Assembly: GCA_002427815.1 (NCBI GenBank)
Contig: DIZF01000001.1
Span: 56,970 to 120,969 of the forward strand
Direction of reading: 5' to 3'
Length of the DNA stretch: 64,000 nucleotides
Source of the DNA: Ramlibacter tataouinensis
GTDB taxonomy: Bacteria; Pseudomonadota; Gammaproteobacteria; Burkholderiales; Burkholderiaceae_C
Part shown: piece by piece, positions 16,132 to 24,130 of the stretch
Layout of the letters: every line of letters begins with the position of its first letter
How positions within the stretch are numbered: the stretch's first letter is position 1
The notes under the pieces: model-generated
What the model saw: the letters and a program-made list of their open reading frames with translations, nothing else
Databases searched by the model: none
What the model was told of the DNA's origin: nothing
Position numbers and translations under genes: made by a program

Positions 16132-16842
16132 ATGCGCATCCTGCTGGTTGAAGACGAGCGTGACATGGCCGCCTGGCTGGTGCGCGCATTGAAGCAAAGC
16201 GGCTTCGTGACCGACCACGCGCCCGACGCGGGCACGGCCGAAGGCTTCCTGGCCAACGGAACGCAATACGACGCGGTGGTGCTGGACCTGGGCCTGCCGG
16301 ACAAGCACGGGCTGGCGGTGCTCTCGGAAATGCGCAATCGCGGCAACTCCACACCGGTGCTGATATTGACGGCGCAGGGCGGGTTGACCGACCGGGTGCG
16401 CGGCCTGAACCTGGGGGCCGACGATTTCCTGGCCAAGCCGTTTGCGATCGAGGAGCTCGAGGCGCGTCTGGCCGCGCTGGTGCGGCGCAGCCAGGGCCGC
16501 AGCCGCCCACGGCTGCAATGCGGATCGCTCATCTACGACAGCGAGAGCCACGCCTTCACGCTGGGCGGCACCCTGCTGCAGCTCACGCCGCGCGAGCATG
16601 CCGCGCTGATTGCCCTGCTGGCACGCGCCGGTTCACCGGTGGGCAAGTCGCAACTCTCCGGCAAGGTGTTCCCGCACGACAGCGGCGCCGGCCCGGATGC
16701 CATCGAGCAGGTTCTGCACCGCGTCAGGCGCAAGCTGGCAGGCAGCGACGTTCGCGTGGTCACCGTGCGCGGACTGGGCTACATGCTCGAGGGCACCCTG
16801 GCATCCGATACTGCCGGGACCGGCCATGAGCCCGCCTCCTGA
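16132..16842 (+). CDS. tctD: OmpR-family response regulator, TctD-like
   Basis: A 236-residue response regulator. The receiver domain has the acidic pair in LLVEDERD, phospho-acceptor Asp52 (VVLDLGLPD), the threonine in LILTAQGG and Lys in FLAKPF. A winged-helix DNA-binding domain follows (LTPREHAALIAL, KVFPHDSGAGPDAIEQVLHR, VRGLGYMLEG). The gene starts with AAGGGAA upstream and overlaps the sensor kinase gene by 17 bases. The downstream tctB and tctA genes on the same strand make a TctD-type role likely: control of tricarboxylate uptake. It is also close to the QseB group, so the symbol rests on context. Confidence 0.82.
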   Translation: MRILLVEDERDMAAWLVRALKQSGFVTDHAPDAGTAEGFLANGTQYDAVVLDLGLPDKHGLAVLSEMRNRGNSTPVLILTAQGGLTDRVRGLNLGADDFLAKPFAIEELEARLAALVRRSQGRSRPRLQCGSLIYDSESHAFTLGGTLLQLTPREHAALIALLARAGSPVGKSQLSGKVFPHDSGAGPDAIEQVLHRVRRKLAGSDVRVVTVRGLGYMLEGTLASDTAGTGHEPAS

Positions 16843-18376
16843 GCGGGTGCCGGCGCCGCGGCGCTGGTCGGGCATCCGGGCCCAGTTGCTGCTGCTGCTC
16901 GTGCCCGGCGTCGCCCTGATGCTGGCCATCGACAGCTGGAGCGATCACCGGTACCGCACCACGGTTTTCGAAAGCGCGTACGACGAAGCGCTGCTGGAGC
17001 CGCTCTCCGTCCTCAACGACAACGTGCGCATCGACGCCAGGGGCGAGGTGGACCTGGCGGTTCCGTTCGCAGTGCAGGCCATGTTCGCCTCGGTCCCGGC
17101 ACTGCACAAGCACCTGCACGTGGGCCTGACGCTGCTGGACCGGGACACGGGTGCCGCGCAGGCGGAGCGCACGCTGATGGGAGAGGACGACCTGCCTGCG
17201 CCGCCTGTCGGCGCCACAGGGGCGCCGCCGCCGGCCAGCTTCGGCGCGGTGCGCGACAGCCGCATCGTTTTCTACACGGCTTCGTACCGGGGCTACCCGG
17301 TGCGGGTCGCGTCCCTGCAACGCGATCTGCAGGATGCCGCCGGCCGGCGCTACCGGCTGCGGGTGGAGGCCGCCGAGAGCACGGGCCGGCGCGTCGACGC
17401 GCGCGAGACCTCGCTGCGCCGCGAGCTGCGGCAGGACCTGCCGATGCTGGCGGTGACGGCGCTCCTGGTCTGGTTCGGCATCTCGTGGGCGTTGCGGCCG
17501 CTCAAGCGGCTGCGCGCATCCTTGCGCCAACGCCCTGCGCATGACCTGCAGCCGCTCGATGCCAGCGGCGTGCCGTACGAGGTGGCGCCATTGGTCGACG
17601 CGGTGAACCACCACATCGCCGACCACCGGCAGGTGCTGGACGAGCAGGGCCGCTTCCTGGCGGACGCGTCGCACCAGTTGCGCACGCCGCTGGCGATCAT
17701 GATGACCCAGGCGGGCTACGCGATGCGCGAGCAGGACCCGGAAATCCTGCGCGAGACCCTGCGTGCCATCATTGCCCAGCTGGAGCGCAGCCAGCGTCTC
17801 ACGGACCAGCTGCTGACCATGGCGCACGCAAGCCGGGCCATGGACGACGCCGATCCCGCGCCGCTGGCCGACCTGAACGCCGTGGCGCGAGAAGTGGTGC
17901 TGCAATACCTGCCCTTGGCCCATGCGAAGAACCAGGATCTGGGCTGGGTTGACATTCGCGGGGAGGACGCCCAGGACAACGCTGCCGTTGGCGTGCCGGC
18001 CGCGCCGGTGCATGCGCACCCGGCCGAGCTGCACGAGGCCCTGGCCAACCTGGTGCACAACGCCATCAACCACACACCCGCAAACGGCAGCATCACGGTG
18101 GCCGTGCGCATCGATGGGGATCGGGCCGTCGCGGAGGTATCGGACAGCGGCCCGGGCATCTCGCCGCAGCGGCGCGAGGCCTCGTTCGAACGCTTCCGGC
18201 GCGGGGCGCCGGAAGTCGTGGGCGCAGCCCGCGGCTCCGGCCTGGGCCTGGCGATCGCCCGTGCCTATGCCCGCCGCAACGGCGGCGACATTGTGCTGGC
18301 CGATGCGGATCAGGGGTCAGCCGGTGGCACCGGCCTGTGTGCCCGGCTCTTGCTGCCGCTGGCTGCGGCGCATTAG
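16826..18376 (+). CDS. tctE: sensor histidine kinase, TctE-like
   Basis: A 516-residue membrane kinase starting at ATG 16826, inside the end of the regulator gene. A transmembrane helix at about 19-36 and another at about 206-222 flank a periplasmic sensor domain like that of TctE (2CSK_N type). A HAMP-like segment follows (LRPLKRLRASL). The phosphorylated histidine is His283 in DASHQLRTPLAIM. ATP-binding boxes are NLVHNAINHTP (N), SDSGPGISP (G1) and GSGLGLAIARAYA (G2). All catalytic motifs are present. It likely senses a di- or tricarboxylate and signals to the regulator before it. Confidence 0.84.
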   Translation: MSPPPERVPAPRRWSGIRAQLLLLLVPGVALMLAIDSWSDHRYRTTVFESAYDEALLEPLSVLNDNVRIDARGEVDLAVPFAVQAMFASVPALHKHLHVGLTLLDRDTGAAQAERTLMGEDDLPAPPVGATGAPPPASFGAVRDSRIVFYTASYRGYPVRVASLQRDLQDAAGRRYRLRVEAAESTGRRVDARETSLRRELRQDLPMLAVTALLVWFGISWALRPLKRLRASLRQRPAHDLQPLDASGVPYEVAPLVDAVNHHIADHRQVLDEQGRFLADASHQLRTPLAIMMTQAGYAMREQDPEILRETLRAIIAQLERSQRLTDQLLTMAHASRAMDDADPAPLADLNAVAREVVLQYLPLAHAKNQDLGWVDIRGEDAQDNAAVGVPAAPVHAHPAELHEALANLVHNAINHTPANGSITVAVRIDGDRAVAEVSDSGPGISPQRREASFERFRRGAPEVVGAARGSGLGLAIARAYARRNGGDIVLADADQGSAGGTGLCARLLLPLAAAH

Positions 18377-18553
18377 GAATACTACGTATTTTGAGTTTGG
18401 CACTGCGCGTTGGCAGCAATTTGGAAGCTTCGCTTCCTAGACTGGCCGCACTGCCCCAGGCGCTGCCGCAACGGCAAGCGCGCGCCCCAGCAGGAGACAT
18501 ATCTTGCCATCAACCAGCTGCGCCGCGCACTGCCGGCGCCGCACGGAGACTGA

Positions 18554-19027
18554 ATGAAACTCTCACAATTCAAGAAGGACTATTACGCCGGCGGGCTGAT
18601 GGTTCTGATCGGCGTCAGCGCCTGCGCTGCCAGCGTGTCCTACAAGATCGACAGCCTGGCCCGCATGGGCCCCGGCTACTTTCCCTTCGCCATCGGGGTG
18701 CTGATGGTGATCACCGGCCTGCTGATCGCCATATCGGCGCGTGGGCAGGACGCTCCTCCCCCGCCGATGCCGGGCCACCTCCATGGCATGCCCGACCTGC
18801 GCGGCGCCACCTGCATCATCGTGGGCATCCTGGCGTTCATCGGATTCGGCGAGTACCTGGGCCTCGTCCCGGCCACATTCGCGATCGTCTTCATCTCGGC
18901 GATGGGCGACAGAAGCAACACCGTCGTGAAGTCGCTGATGCTGGCGGTCGCCATGTCGGTGATCGCCGCCGTGGTGTTCTGGTGGGCCCTGCAGCTGCAG
19001 ATGCCCCTGTTCAAGTGGGGGAACTGA
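18554..19027 (+). CDS. tctB: tripartite tricarboxylate transporter, small membrane subunit TctB
   Basis: A 157-residue protein with four hydrophobic segments, the length and topology of TctB. The start is helped by CGGAGA about eight bases upstream. It begins MKLSQFKKDYYAGGLMVLIG, which matches many burkholderial TctB proteins, and ends about five bases before tctA. TctB and TctA form the membrane part of a secondary, cation-driven importer that takes its substrate from a periplasmic TctC receptor. No tctC gene is present here. Burkholderiales encode many unlinked TctC-like receptors, so one of those may serve. Confidence 0.85.
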   Translation: MKLSQFKKDYYAGGLMVLIGVSACAASVSYKIDSLARMGPGYFPFAIGVLMVITGLLIAISARGQDAPPPPMPGHLHGMPDLRGATCIIVGILAFIGFGEYLGLVPATFAIVFISAMGDRSNTVVKSLMLAVAMSVIAAVVFWWALQLQMPLFKWGN

Positions 19028-19031
19028 AGCC

Positions 19032-20609
19032 ATGCATCAAGCACTTCAAGACCTCTGGTTCGGCTTCGGTGTCGCGTTCCAGGGCACCAACCTGATGTGG
19101 TCGTTTTTCGGCGTGTTCGTCGGCAACCTGATCGGCGTGCTGCCCGGCATGGGCGCGCTGTCGGCGATCTCGATGCTGCTGCCGCTGACCTATTCGATGC
19201 ACCCGGTGCCGGCCATCCTGATGCTGGCCGGCATTTTCTACGGCTCGCAGTACGGCGGCGCCATCGGTGCCATCCTGCTGAACCTGCCCTCGCACCCGCC
19301 CCATGCGGTGACCTGCCTGGACGGCTATCCGATGACCAAGGCGGGCAAGGGCGGCACGGCGCTGGGCATCACCATGCTCTGCTCGTTCTTCGCCGCGTCG
19401 GTGGGCATCCTGGTGATGATCTTCGCTTCGCCGCTGCTCACCGAGATCGCGTTCAAGTTCGGCCCGACCGAGATCTTCTCGATCATGCTGCTGGGGCTAT
19501 TGGCGGGCTCCACCATGTCGCGCGGTTCGCCGCTCAAGGGCGTGGCGATGACCCTGTTCGGCCTGCTGTGCGGCGTGGTCGGCACCGACGTGAACAGCGG
19601 CGCGATGCGTTTCACGTTCGATATTCCCGAGCTCAGCGACAGCCTGGAGCTGGTGGCGATCGCACTGGGCCTGTTCGGCGTGGCCGACTTCCTGCTGAAC
19701 GTGAACCGCATGAAGATCATCGCGGTGAACGCCAAGATGCGCATCCGCGACATGCGGCCCAGCATGGCGGAACTGAAGGAGGCCTTCTGGCCCATGGTGC
19801 GCGGTACTGCCGTGGGAACGCTGTTCGGCGCCATGCCCGGCACCGGCCCGACCATCACCACCTTCGTCGCCTACGCGCTGGAGCGAAAGATCTCCAAGAC
19901 GCCGGAGAAGTTCGGCACCGGAATGATCGCCGGCGTGGCTTCGCCCGAAGCATCGGCGCACTCCAAGACGCAGGTGGACTTCATCCCCACCATGAGCCTG
20001 GGCATTCCCGGCGACGCGATCATGGCGCTGATCCTCGGCGCCTTGCTGATCCAGGGGATCCAGCCGGGTCCTCAGCTGATCAGCCAGCACCCCGACATCT
20101 TCTGGGGCCTGATCGCCAGCTTCTGGATCGGCAACGTGATCCTGATGATCCTCAATATCCCGATGATCGGCGTGTGGGTCAAGCTTCTGCAGGTGCCCTA
20201 CCGCTACCTGTTTCCCTCGGCCATGTTCTTCATCGCGGTGGGCGTGTTCAGCACCCAGAACAACCTGTTCCAGATCTGGGAAGTGCTGGCCTTCGGCCTG
20301 ATCGGTGCCCTGTTCATGGCGCTTGACTTCTCGGTGGCGCCCATCATGCTCGGCTTCGTGCTCGGGCCGATGGTGGAGGAGAATTTCCGCCGCGCCCTGC
20401 TGCTGTCCCGCGGCGACATGATGGTCTTCGTCCAGCGCCCCATCAGCGGCACTTTCGTGGGCATCAGCGCCTTGCTGCTGGCGGGTGTGACCTGGTCGGC
20501 ATGGCGCGGCAAGAAGCGCGGCAAGCCGCAGGAATCGGTGGCCGAGGAACTGCTGCAGTCGGCCCATGTGCCGGTCGACCAGATCGCGCGGCTGCCCGTG
20601 GCCGAGTAA
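19032..20609 (+). CDS. tctA: tripartite tricarboxylate transporter, large membrane subunit TctA
   Basis: A 525-residue, strongly hydrophobic protein of the TctA family. Characteristic motifs are the repeated glycine-rich loops GVLPGMGALSAISMLLPLTY and GAMPGTGPTITTFVAYALE, the segment YGGAIGAILLNLPSHP, and SPEASAHSKTQVDFIPTMSL with GIPGDAIMALILGALLIQG. About eleven membrane segments are expected. It forms the translocation channel for citrate-like substrates together with TctB. The gene is followed by a good intrinsic terminator at 20633-20668, so the tct transcription unit ends here. Confidence 0.92.
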   Translation: MHQALQDLWFGFGVAFQGTNLMWSFFGVFVGNLIGVLPGMGALSAISMLLPLTYSMHPVPAILMLAGIFYGSQYGGAIGAILLNLPSHPPHAVTCLDGYPMTKAGKGGTALGITMLCSFFAASVGILVMIFASPLLTEIAFKFGPTEIFSIMLLGLLAGSTMSRGSPLKGVAMTLFGLLCGVVGTDVNSGAMRFTFDIPELSDSLELVAIALGLFGVADFLLNVNRMKIIAVNAKMRIRDMRPSMAELKEAFWPMVRGTAVGTLFGAMPGTGPTITTFVAYALERKISKTPEKFGTGMIAGVASPEASAHSKTQVDFIPTMSLGIPGDAIMALILGALLIQGIQPGPQLISQHPDIFWGLIASFWIGNVILMILNIPMIGVWVKLLQVPYRYLFPSAMFFIAVGVFSTQNNLFQIWEVLAFGLIGALFMALDFSVAPIMLGFVLGPMVEENFRRALLLSRGDMMVFVQRPISGTFVGISALLLAGVTWSAWRGKKRGKPQESVAEELLQSAHVPVDQIARLPVAE

Positions 20610-20632
20610 CGCGCTCCCGCAGTCTCCATCCG

Positions 20633-20668
20633 ACACGTCATCGCGCTTGGGCGCGGTGACGTGTTTTG
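20633..20668 (+). terminator. intrinsic terminator after tctA, between convergent operons
   Basis: A 14-base-pair stem (20633-20646 with 20651-20664, one G-U pair) closes on a four-base loop and is followed by TTTTGC. It lies 24 bases after the tctA stop. The convergent liv operon ends 50 bases further on, so the hairpin may serve both directions. Confidence 0.8.
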
Positions 20669-20714
20669 CCATCCGGGCCGTGCGCCCCTTGCGAGACCTG
20701 CGCCTGCGCCTGCT

Positions 20715-21455
20715 TTAGAAGTTCAATCCCAGCCATTGCTGGACCTGCTGATGCAGGTCGCCCGCAAAATCAGCCGGCGTGCCGTCGGCCGTGATCCTTC
20801 CCAGGCTCAGCACGCAGATCCGGTCCGACATCCGCACGACACGCCGCACGTTGTGGTCGATGAGCAGGATGCCCATCTGCGCCTGCGCGAACTTCTCGAT
20901 CCAGACGAACACCTCCTCCGAGATCTTGGGTGACAGCCCGATGCTGGGTTCGTCGATCAGGCACAGCCTGGGTTGCTGCAGCCAGGCCTTGGCGAACTCG
21001 ACCTGCTTCTGCTGGCCTCCGGACAGGCTTCCGGCCGGCTGCGAACGCTTCTCGTGGAGCACGGGAAACAGATCGAACACTTCCTGCAGCCGCGTGCGCA
21101 TCTCTTTGGCGAACTGCCTGGGCCGTCCCAGCAGGGGCAACAACAGGTTGTCCTGCACCGACAGATAGGGAAACAGGCTGGACTCCTGGGGGATGCAGCA
21201 GATCCGCAGATCGATCAGGCGATGCGGTGCGACACCGGAAATATCCTGGCCCGCGTAGGCGATCGTGCCCGACTTGGGCGGCAGGAAGCCGCAGATGGTC
21301 TTGATGATGGTGGACTTGCCGGCGCCGTTCAAACCGATCAATCCCGTGATCCGGCCGGCCTCGACCCGCAGCGAGATATCGCGCAGGACGTCGATGTCCT
21401 GCGCGTAGCCGGCCGTGACACCGCGCAGCTCCAGCAAGGCCTGTGCATCACCCAT
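20715..21455 (-). CDS. livF: branched-chain amino-acid-type ABC transporter ATPase LivF
   Basis: A 246-residue ABC ATPase of the LivF group: Walker A GLNGAGKST, signature LSGGQQKQVEFAKAWL, Walker B LCLIDEPSIGLSPKI, switch histidine in LLIDHNVRRVV, and the typical C-terminal FAGDLHQQVQQWLGLNF. It is the last gene of a five-gene operon (receptor, LivH, LivM, LivG, LivF). Its ATG overlaps the livG stop by one base. The importer class takes up branched-chain amino acids, amides, urea or aromatic acids; the ligand here is set by the receptor at 24131. Confidence 0.9.
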   Translation of the reverse strand: MGDAQALLELRGVTAGYAQDIDVLRDISLRVEAGRITGLIGLNGAGKSTIIKTICGFLPPKSGTIAYAGQDISGVAPHRLIDLRICCIPQESSLFPYLSVQDNLLLPLLGRPRQFAKEMRTRLQEVFDLFPVLHEKRSQPAGSLSGGQQKQVEFAKAWLQQPRLCLIDEPSIGLSPKISEEVFVWIEKFAQAQMGILLIDHNVRRVVRMSDRICVLSLGRITADGTPADFAGDLHQQVQQWLGLNF

Positions 21456-22213
21456 CAGTGGACCTCCAGGCTGGGCGGATCGCCTTCGCCGGGATGAGCG
21501 TCGCTGTTGCCAAGGTAGGCTTCGATCACGTCGTGGTTCTTCAGCACCGAATGAATGTCACCGGCGGCGATCACGCGACCCGCGTTCATGCAGACCGCGC
21601 GCTGACACAGGTCGACCACGATGGGCATGTCGTGGCTCACGAGCAGAAAGGTGAATCCCTGCGCATGGCGGGCGCGGATGAATTGCGCCATCACCTCGCG
21701 CATCACCGGATGCACGGCCGCAAAGGGCTCGTCCAGCATCGCGACCAGCGGCGGCTCGATGAAACACATGCCGAACTCCAGGAGCTTGCGTTGCCCGCCG
21801 GACAGCTGGCCCGCATCCAGGTACTGGACCGGCCCCAGTGTCAGCTCTTCGACCAGGGCCTGCGCACGCTGGCTGGACTGCGCCTCGGACAAGCCGCGCG
21901 CCATGCCGGCCGTGAGCAGGTTGTCGAATGCGGACATGCGCGTGAAGACCCGGGTCATCTGGAACATGCGCAGCACGCCCCGCTGCGCGAGGCGATCGGG
22001 CGACATTCCGGTGATGTTCTCGCCCCGCATGCGCACCTGCCCGGCATGCGGCGCCAGAAAGCCGGACAGCAGATTCAGCACGGTGGTCTTGCCCGAACCA
22101 TTGGGACCGATCAGGCCCAGGATCTCGCCCTGCCGGACGTCGAAGCTCACGTTGTCGACGGCCGCCACGCCGCCGAAGTGCACGAACAGGCCTTCGATGG
22201 TCAGCAGATTCAT
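21455..22213 (-). CDS. livG: branched-chain amino-acid-type ABC transporter ATPase LivG
   Basis: A 252-residue ATPase, starting at ATG 22213 and overlapping the livM stop by four bases (ATGA). Motifs are Walker A GPNGSGKTT, the LivG-type MFQMTRVFTRMSAFDNLL segment, signature LSGGQRKLLEFGMCF, Walker B LVAMLDEPFAAVHP and switch histidine in LLVSHDMPIV. The Walker B region reads EPFAAVHP where most LivG proteins have EPxAGLNP, a small deviation that leaves the glutamate intact. It pairs with LivF to energise LivH/LivM. Confidence 0.9.
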   Translation of the reverse strand: MNLLTIEGLFVHFGGVAAVDNVSFDVRQGEILGLIGPNGSGKTTVLNLLSGFLAPHAGQVRMRGENITGMSPDRLAQRGVLRMFQMTRVFTRMSAFDNLLTAGMARGLSEAQSSQRAQALVEELTLGPVQYLDAGQLSGGQRKLLEFGMCFIEPPLVAMLDEPFAAVHPVMREVMAQFIRARHAQGFTFLLVSHDMPIVVDLCQRAVCMNAGRVIAAGDIHSVLKNHDVIEAYLGNSDAHPGEGDPPSLEVH

Positions 22214-23157
22214 CGCGTGCGCCCCTGCAGCCGCGCCGCGATGAAGCCCCACAATCCGCCCGGAATGTAGCGCGCGAAAACGATCACCAGCAGGGCGAAG
22301 ACGATCATCTGGATGTCGCCAAAGCCGCGCAGCCACTCCGAGCCCAGATAGATCAGCACACCGCCCAGGATGGCGCCGCTGAGCGATCCCATGCCGCCGA
22401 TCACGACCATCGAAAGGATCAGGCCGGTTTGCTGCAACAGGCCCAGCTCGGGGCTGACCAGCTGGCTGAAGGTTCCATACAGCGAGCCCGCCAGGCCGCA
22501 CATCGCGCACGAGGCGCAGAAGGCGATCATCTTGATCCGCACGACATTGATTCCGCGGCTCTCGGCGCCCACCGGATCGTCGCGCACGGCCATCATGAAG
22601 CGGCCGAGCTTGCCTTTGAGCAGCCAGTAGATGCAGGCCAGCACCGCGACCAGGGCGAACAGAAAAATATAGTAGTAGGCCAGACGGTTCTCGGTCAGCG
22701 TCGCCACATGCATGCCCTGGTCGCCCCGGGTGAAATCGTTGGAGTTGCTGATCACCACGCGCGCGATTTCCGCGAAAGCCAGCGTCGTGAGCGACAGATA
22801 AGGTCCGCTCAGATTCAGGACCAGCTTGCCCAGGATCAGCCCGAACAGGGCGGTGACGACGATCGCCGCGGGTATGCCCAGGGCGAGCGGAACGTGCCAG
22901 TAATAACCCAGCAGGGCCGTGGTGTAGCCACCGAGCATGGCAAAGGCCGCCGGCGCCAGGGAAAACTGGCCGGTATATCCGGCCAGCAGATTCCAGGCCA
23001 GCGCGAGGATCGCGAAATAGACGCTGACCAGAATGATGCCCAGCGCATACGGACCCGTGACGACCAGCGGAAGGAGGCCGATCACGGCGACGATGACCAG
23101 CGCGAAGCGCATGTCGAAGCGCAGCCGCTGCTGCCAGAGATTGTTGACGGGCTTCAT
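22210..23157 (-). CDS. livM: branched-chain amino-acid-type ABC permease LivM
   Basis: A 315-residue permease with about nine membrane segments. Family motifs include LALAWNLLAGYTGQFSLA (the LivM hallmark), GPYLSLTTLAFAEI, DPVGAESRGINVVRIKMIAF (the ATPase-coupling loop) and GGMGSLSGAILGG. It overlaps livH by four bases at its start and livG by four bases at its end. It forms the membrane channel with LivH. Confidence 0.92.
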   Translation of the reverse strand: MKPVNNLWQQRLRFDMRFALVIVAVIGLLPLVVTGPYALGIILVSVYFAILALAWNLLAGYTGQFSLAPAAFAMLGGYTTALLGYYWHVPLALGIPAAIVVTALFGLILGKLVLNLSGPYLSLTTLAFAEIARVVISNSNDFTRGDQGMHVATLTENRLAYYYIFLFALVAVLACIYWLLKGKLGRFMMAVRDDPVGAESRGINVVRIKMIAFCASCAMCGLAGSLYGTFSQLVSPELGLLQQTGLILSMVVIGGMGSLSGAILGGVLIYLGSEWLRGFGDIQMIVFALLVIVFARYIPGGLWGFIAARLQGRTR

Positions 23158-24044
23158 ACCTGCCGGCCCTTCTCGCCGAAGAGGCCCTGCGGCCTGAACA
23201 GCAGCACCAGCACCAGAATGATCAGGCCGAATGCGTCGCGGTAGTCGTACGAGATATAGACCGAGAAGAAAGCCTCGCTCACGCCCAGGATCAGCGCGGC
23301 GAGCATGGCGCCCCAGATCGATCCCATGCCGCCCAGCACCACGATCACATAGGACTTCACGGCCGGAAAGGCGCCGATGTCGGGGGAGGGATTCACCAGC
23401 GGCGCCAGCAGCGCGCCGGACAGGGCGGCCAGCACGCCGGAGATCACGAAGATCAGGCTGGTGGTGCGGGTGGCATCGATTCCGGCCAGCGACGCGCCGA
23501 GGCGGTTCTGCGCCACCGCCTGGATCTGCTTGCCCCAGACCGAGCGCTTGATGAACAAGGCCAGGCCGACCATCAGCAGCACCGACACCACGGCAGCGAT
23601 CGCCTTCTGTCCGGTCAGCATGATCGGGCCGAGCGCGAACCGGCTCACGTCGATCAGAGGCGGGCCGCGGAACGAATAAGGGCCGACGATCTTGTCGACC
23701 AGGTTGATCAGGAGCAGCGACAGGCCGAAGGTCACCACGACGGCGTATTCATCCTTCATGAAGCCCCAGCTGGCATAGCCCTGGTACAGGGGCCGCATCA
23801 GCAGTCGCTCGACCAGCCACCCCAGCGCCGCGCCCGCGAGTGCGGCGCAGGGCAGCGCCAGCCAGGGCGACACCCCGAGCTTGAGGGCGACCAGGACGTA
23901 GGTGTAGGCGCCGATCATGAAGAACTCGCCATGGGCGAAATTGACGATCTTCAGCACGCCGAAGATCATGGCGAGCCCGATCGCCATCAGCGCGTAAAAG
24001 CAGCCGTAGATGAGGCCGTTCGCCAACAGGTCGAAAGCTAGCAT
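23154..24044 (-). CDS. livH: branched-chain amino-acid-type ABC permease LivH
   Basis: A 296-residue permease. It begins with the standard LivH opening (LANGLIYGCFYALMAIGLAM, then IFGVLKIVNFAHGEFFMIGA). Near the C-terminus it has VLGGMGSIWGAMLAALILGV, ending LFRPQGLFGEKGRQV. The coupling loop is GASLAGIDATRTTSLIFVIS. It is separated from the receptor gene by an 86-base gap containing a strong hairpin with a T-run, so it is probably transcribed at a lower level than the receptor. Confidence 0.92.
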   Translation of the reverse strand: MLAFDLLANGLIYGCFYALMAIGLAMIFGVLKIVNFAHGEFFMIGAYTYVLVALKLGVSPWLALPCAALAGAALGWLVERLLMRPLYQGYASWGFMKDEYAVVVTFGLSLLLINLVDKIVGPYSFRGPPLIDVSRFALGPIMLTGQKAIAAVVSVLLMVGLALFIKRSVWGKQIQAVAQNRLGASLAGIDATRTTSLIFVISGVLAALSGALLAPLVNPSPDIGAFPAVKSYVIVVLGGMGSIWGAMLAALILGVSEAFFSVYISYDYRDAFGLIILVLVLLFRPQGLFGEKGRQV

Positions 24045-24060
24045 TCTGGTTCAAGCGCTC

Positions 24061-24101
24061 AAAAAAACATCCGGCATCACAAGATTCTGCGATGCCGGAT
24101 G
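24061..24101 (-). terminator. intrinsic terminator/attenuator between receptor gene and livH
   Basis: Read on the minus strand, CATCCGGCATC (24101-24091) pairs perfectly over 11 base pairs with GATGCCGGATG (24078-24068) round a 12-base loop, and seven T residues follow at once (24067-24061). It lies just after the receptor stop and inside the operon. Partial termination here would raise receptor level over the membrane subunits, a usual stoichiometry for binding-protein importers. Confidence 0.85.
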
Positions 24102-24130
24102 CGTGTCCGACTTCAGGATGGTGCGCCGGC

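Noticed and set aside
18377..18553. Inverted repeats AATAC-N3-GTATT (18378-18390) and GGAAGC-TTC-GCTTCC (18423-18437) before tctB as regulator site and terminator
   Set aside because: Both are short; the hairpin has no T-run and the first repeat has no second copy. A TGGCAC at about 18400 does not have the ten-base spacing to GC needed for a sigma-54 promoter.
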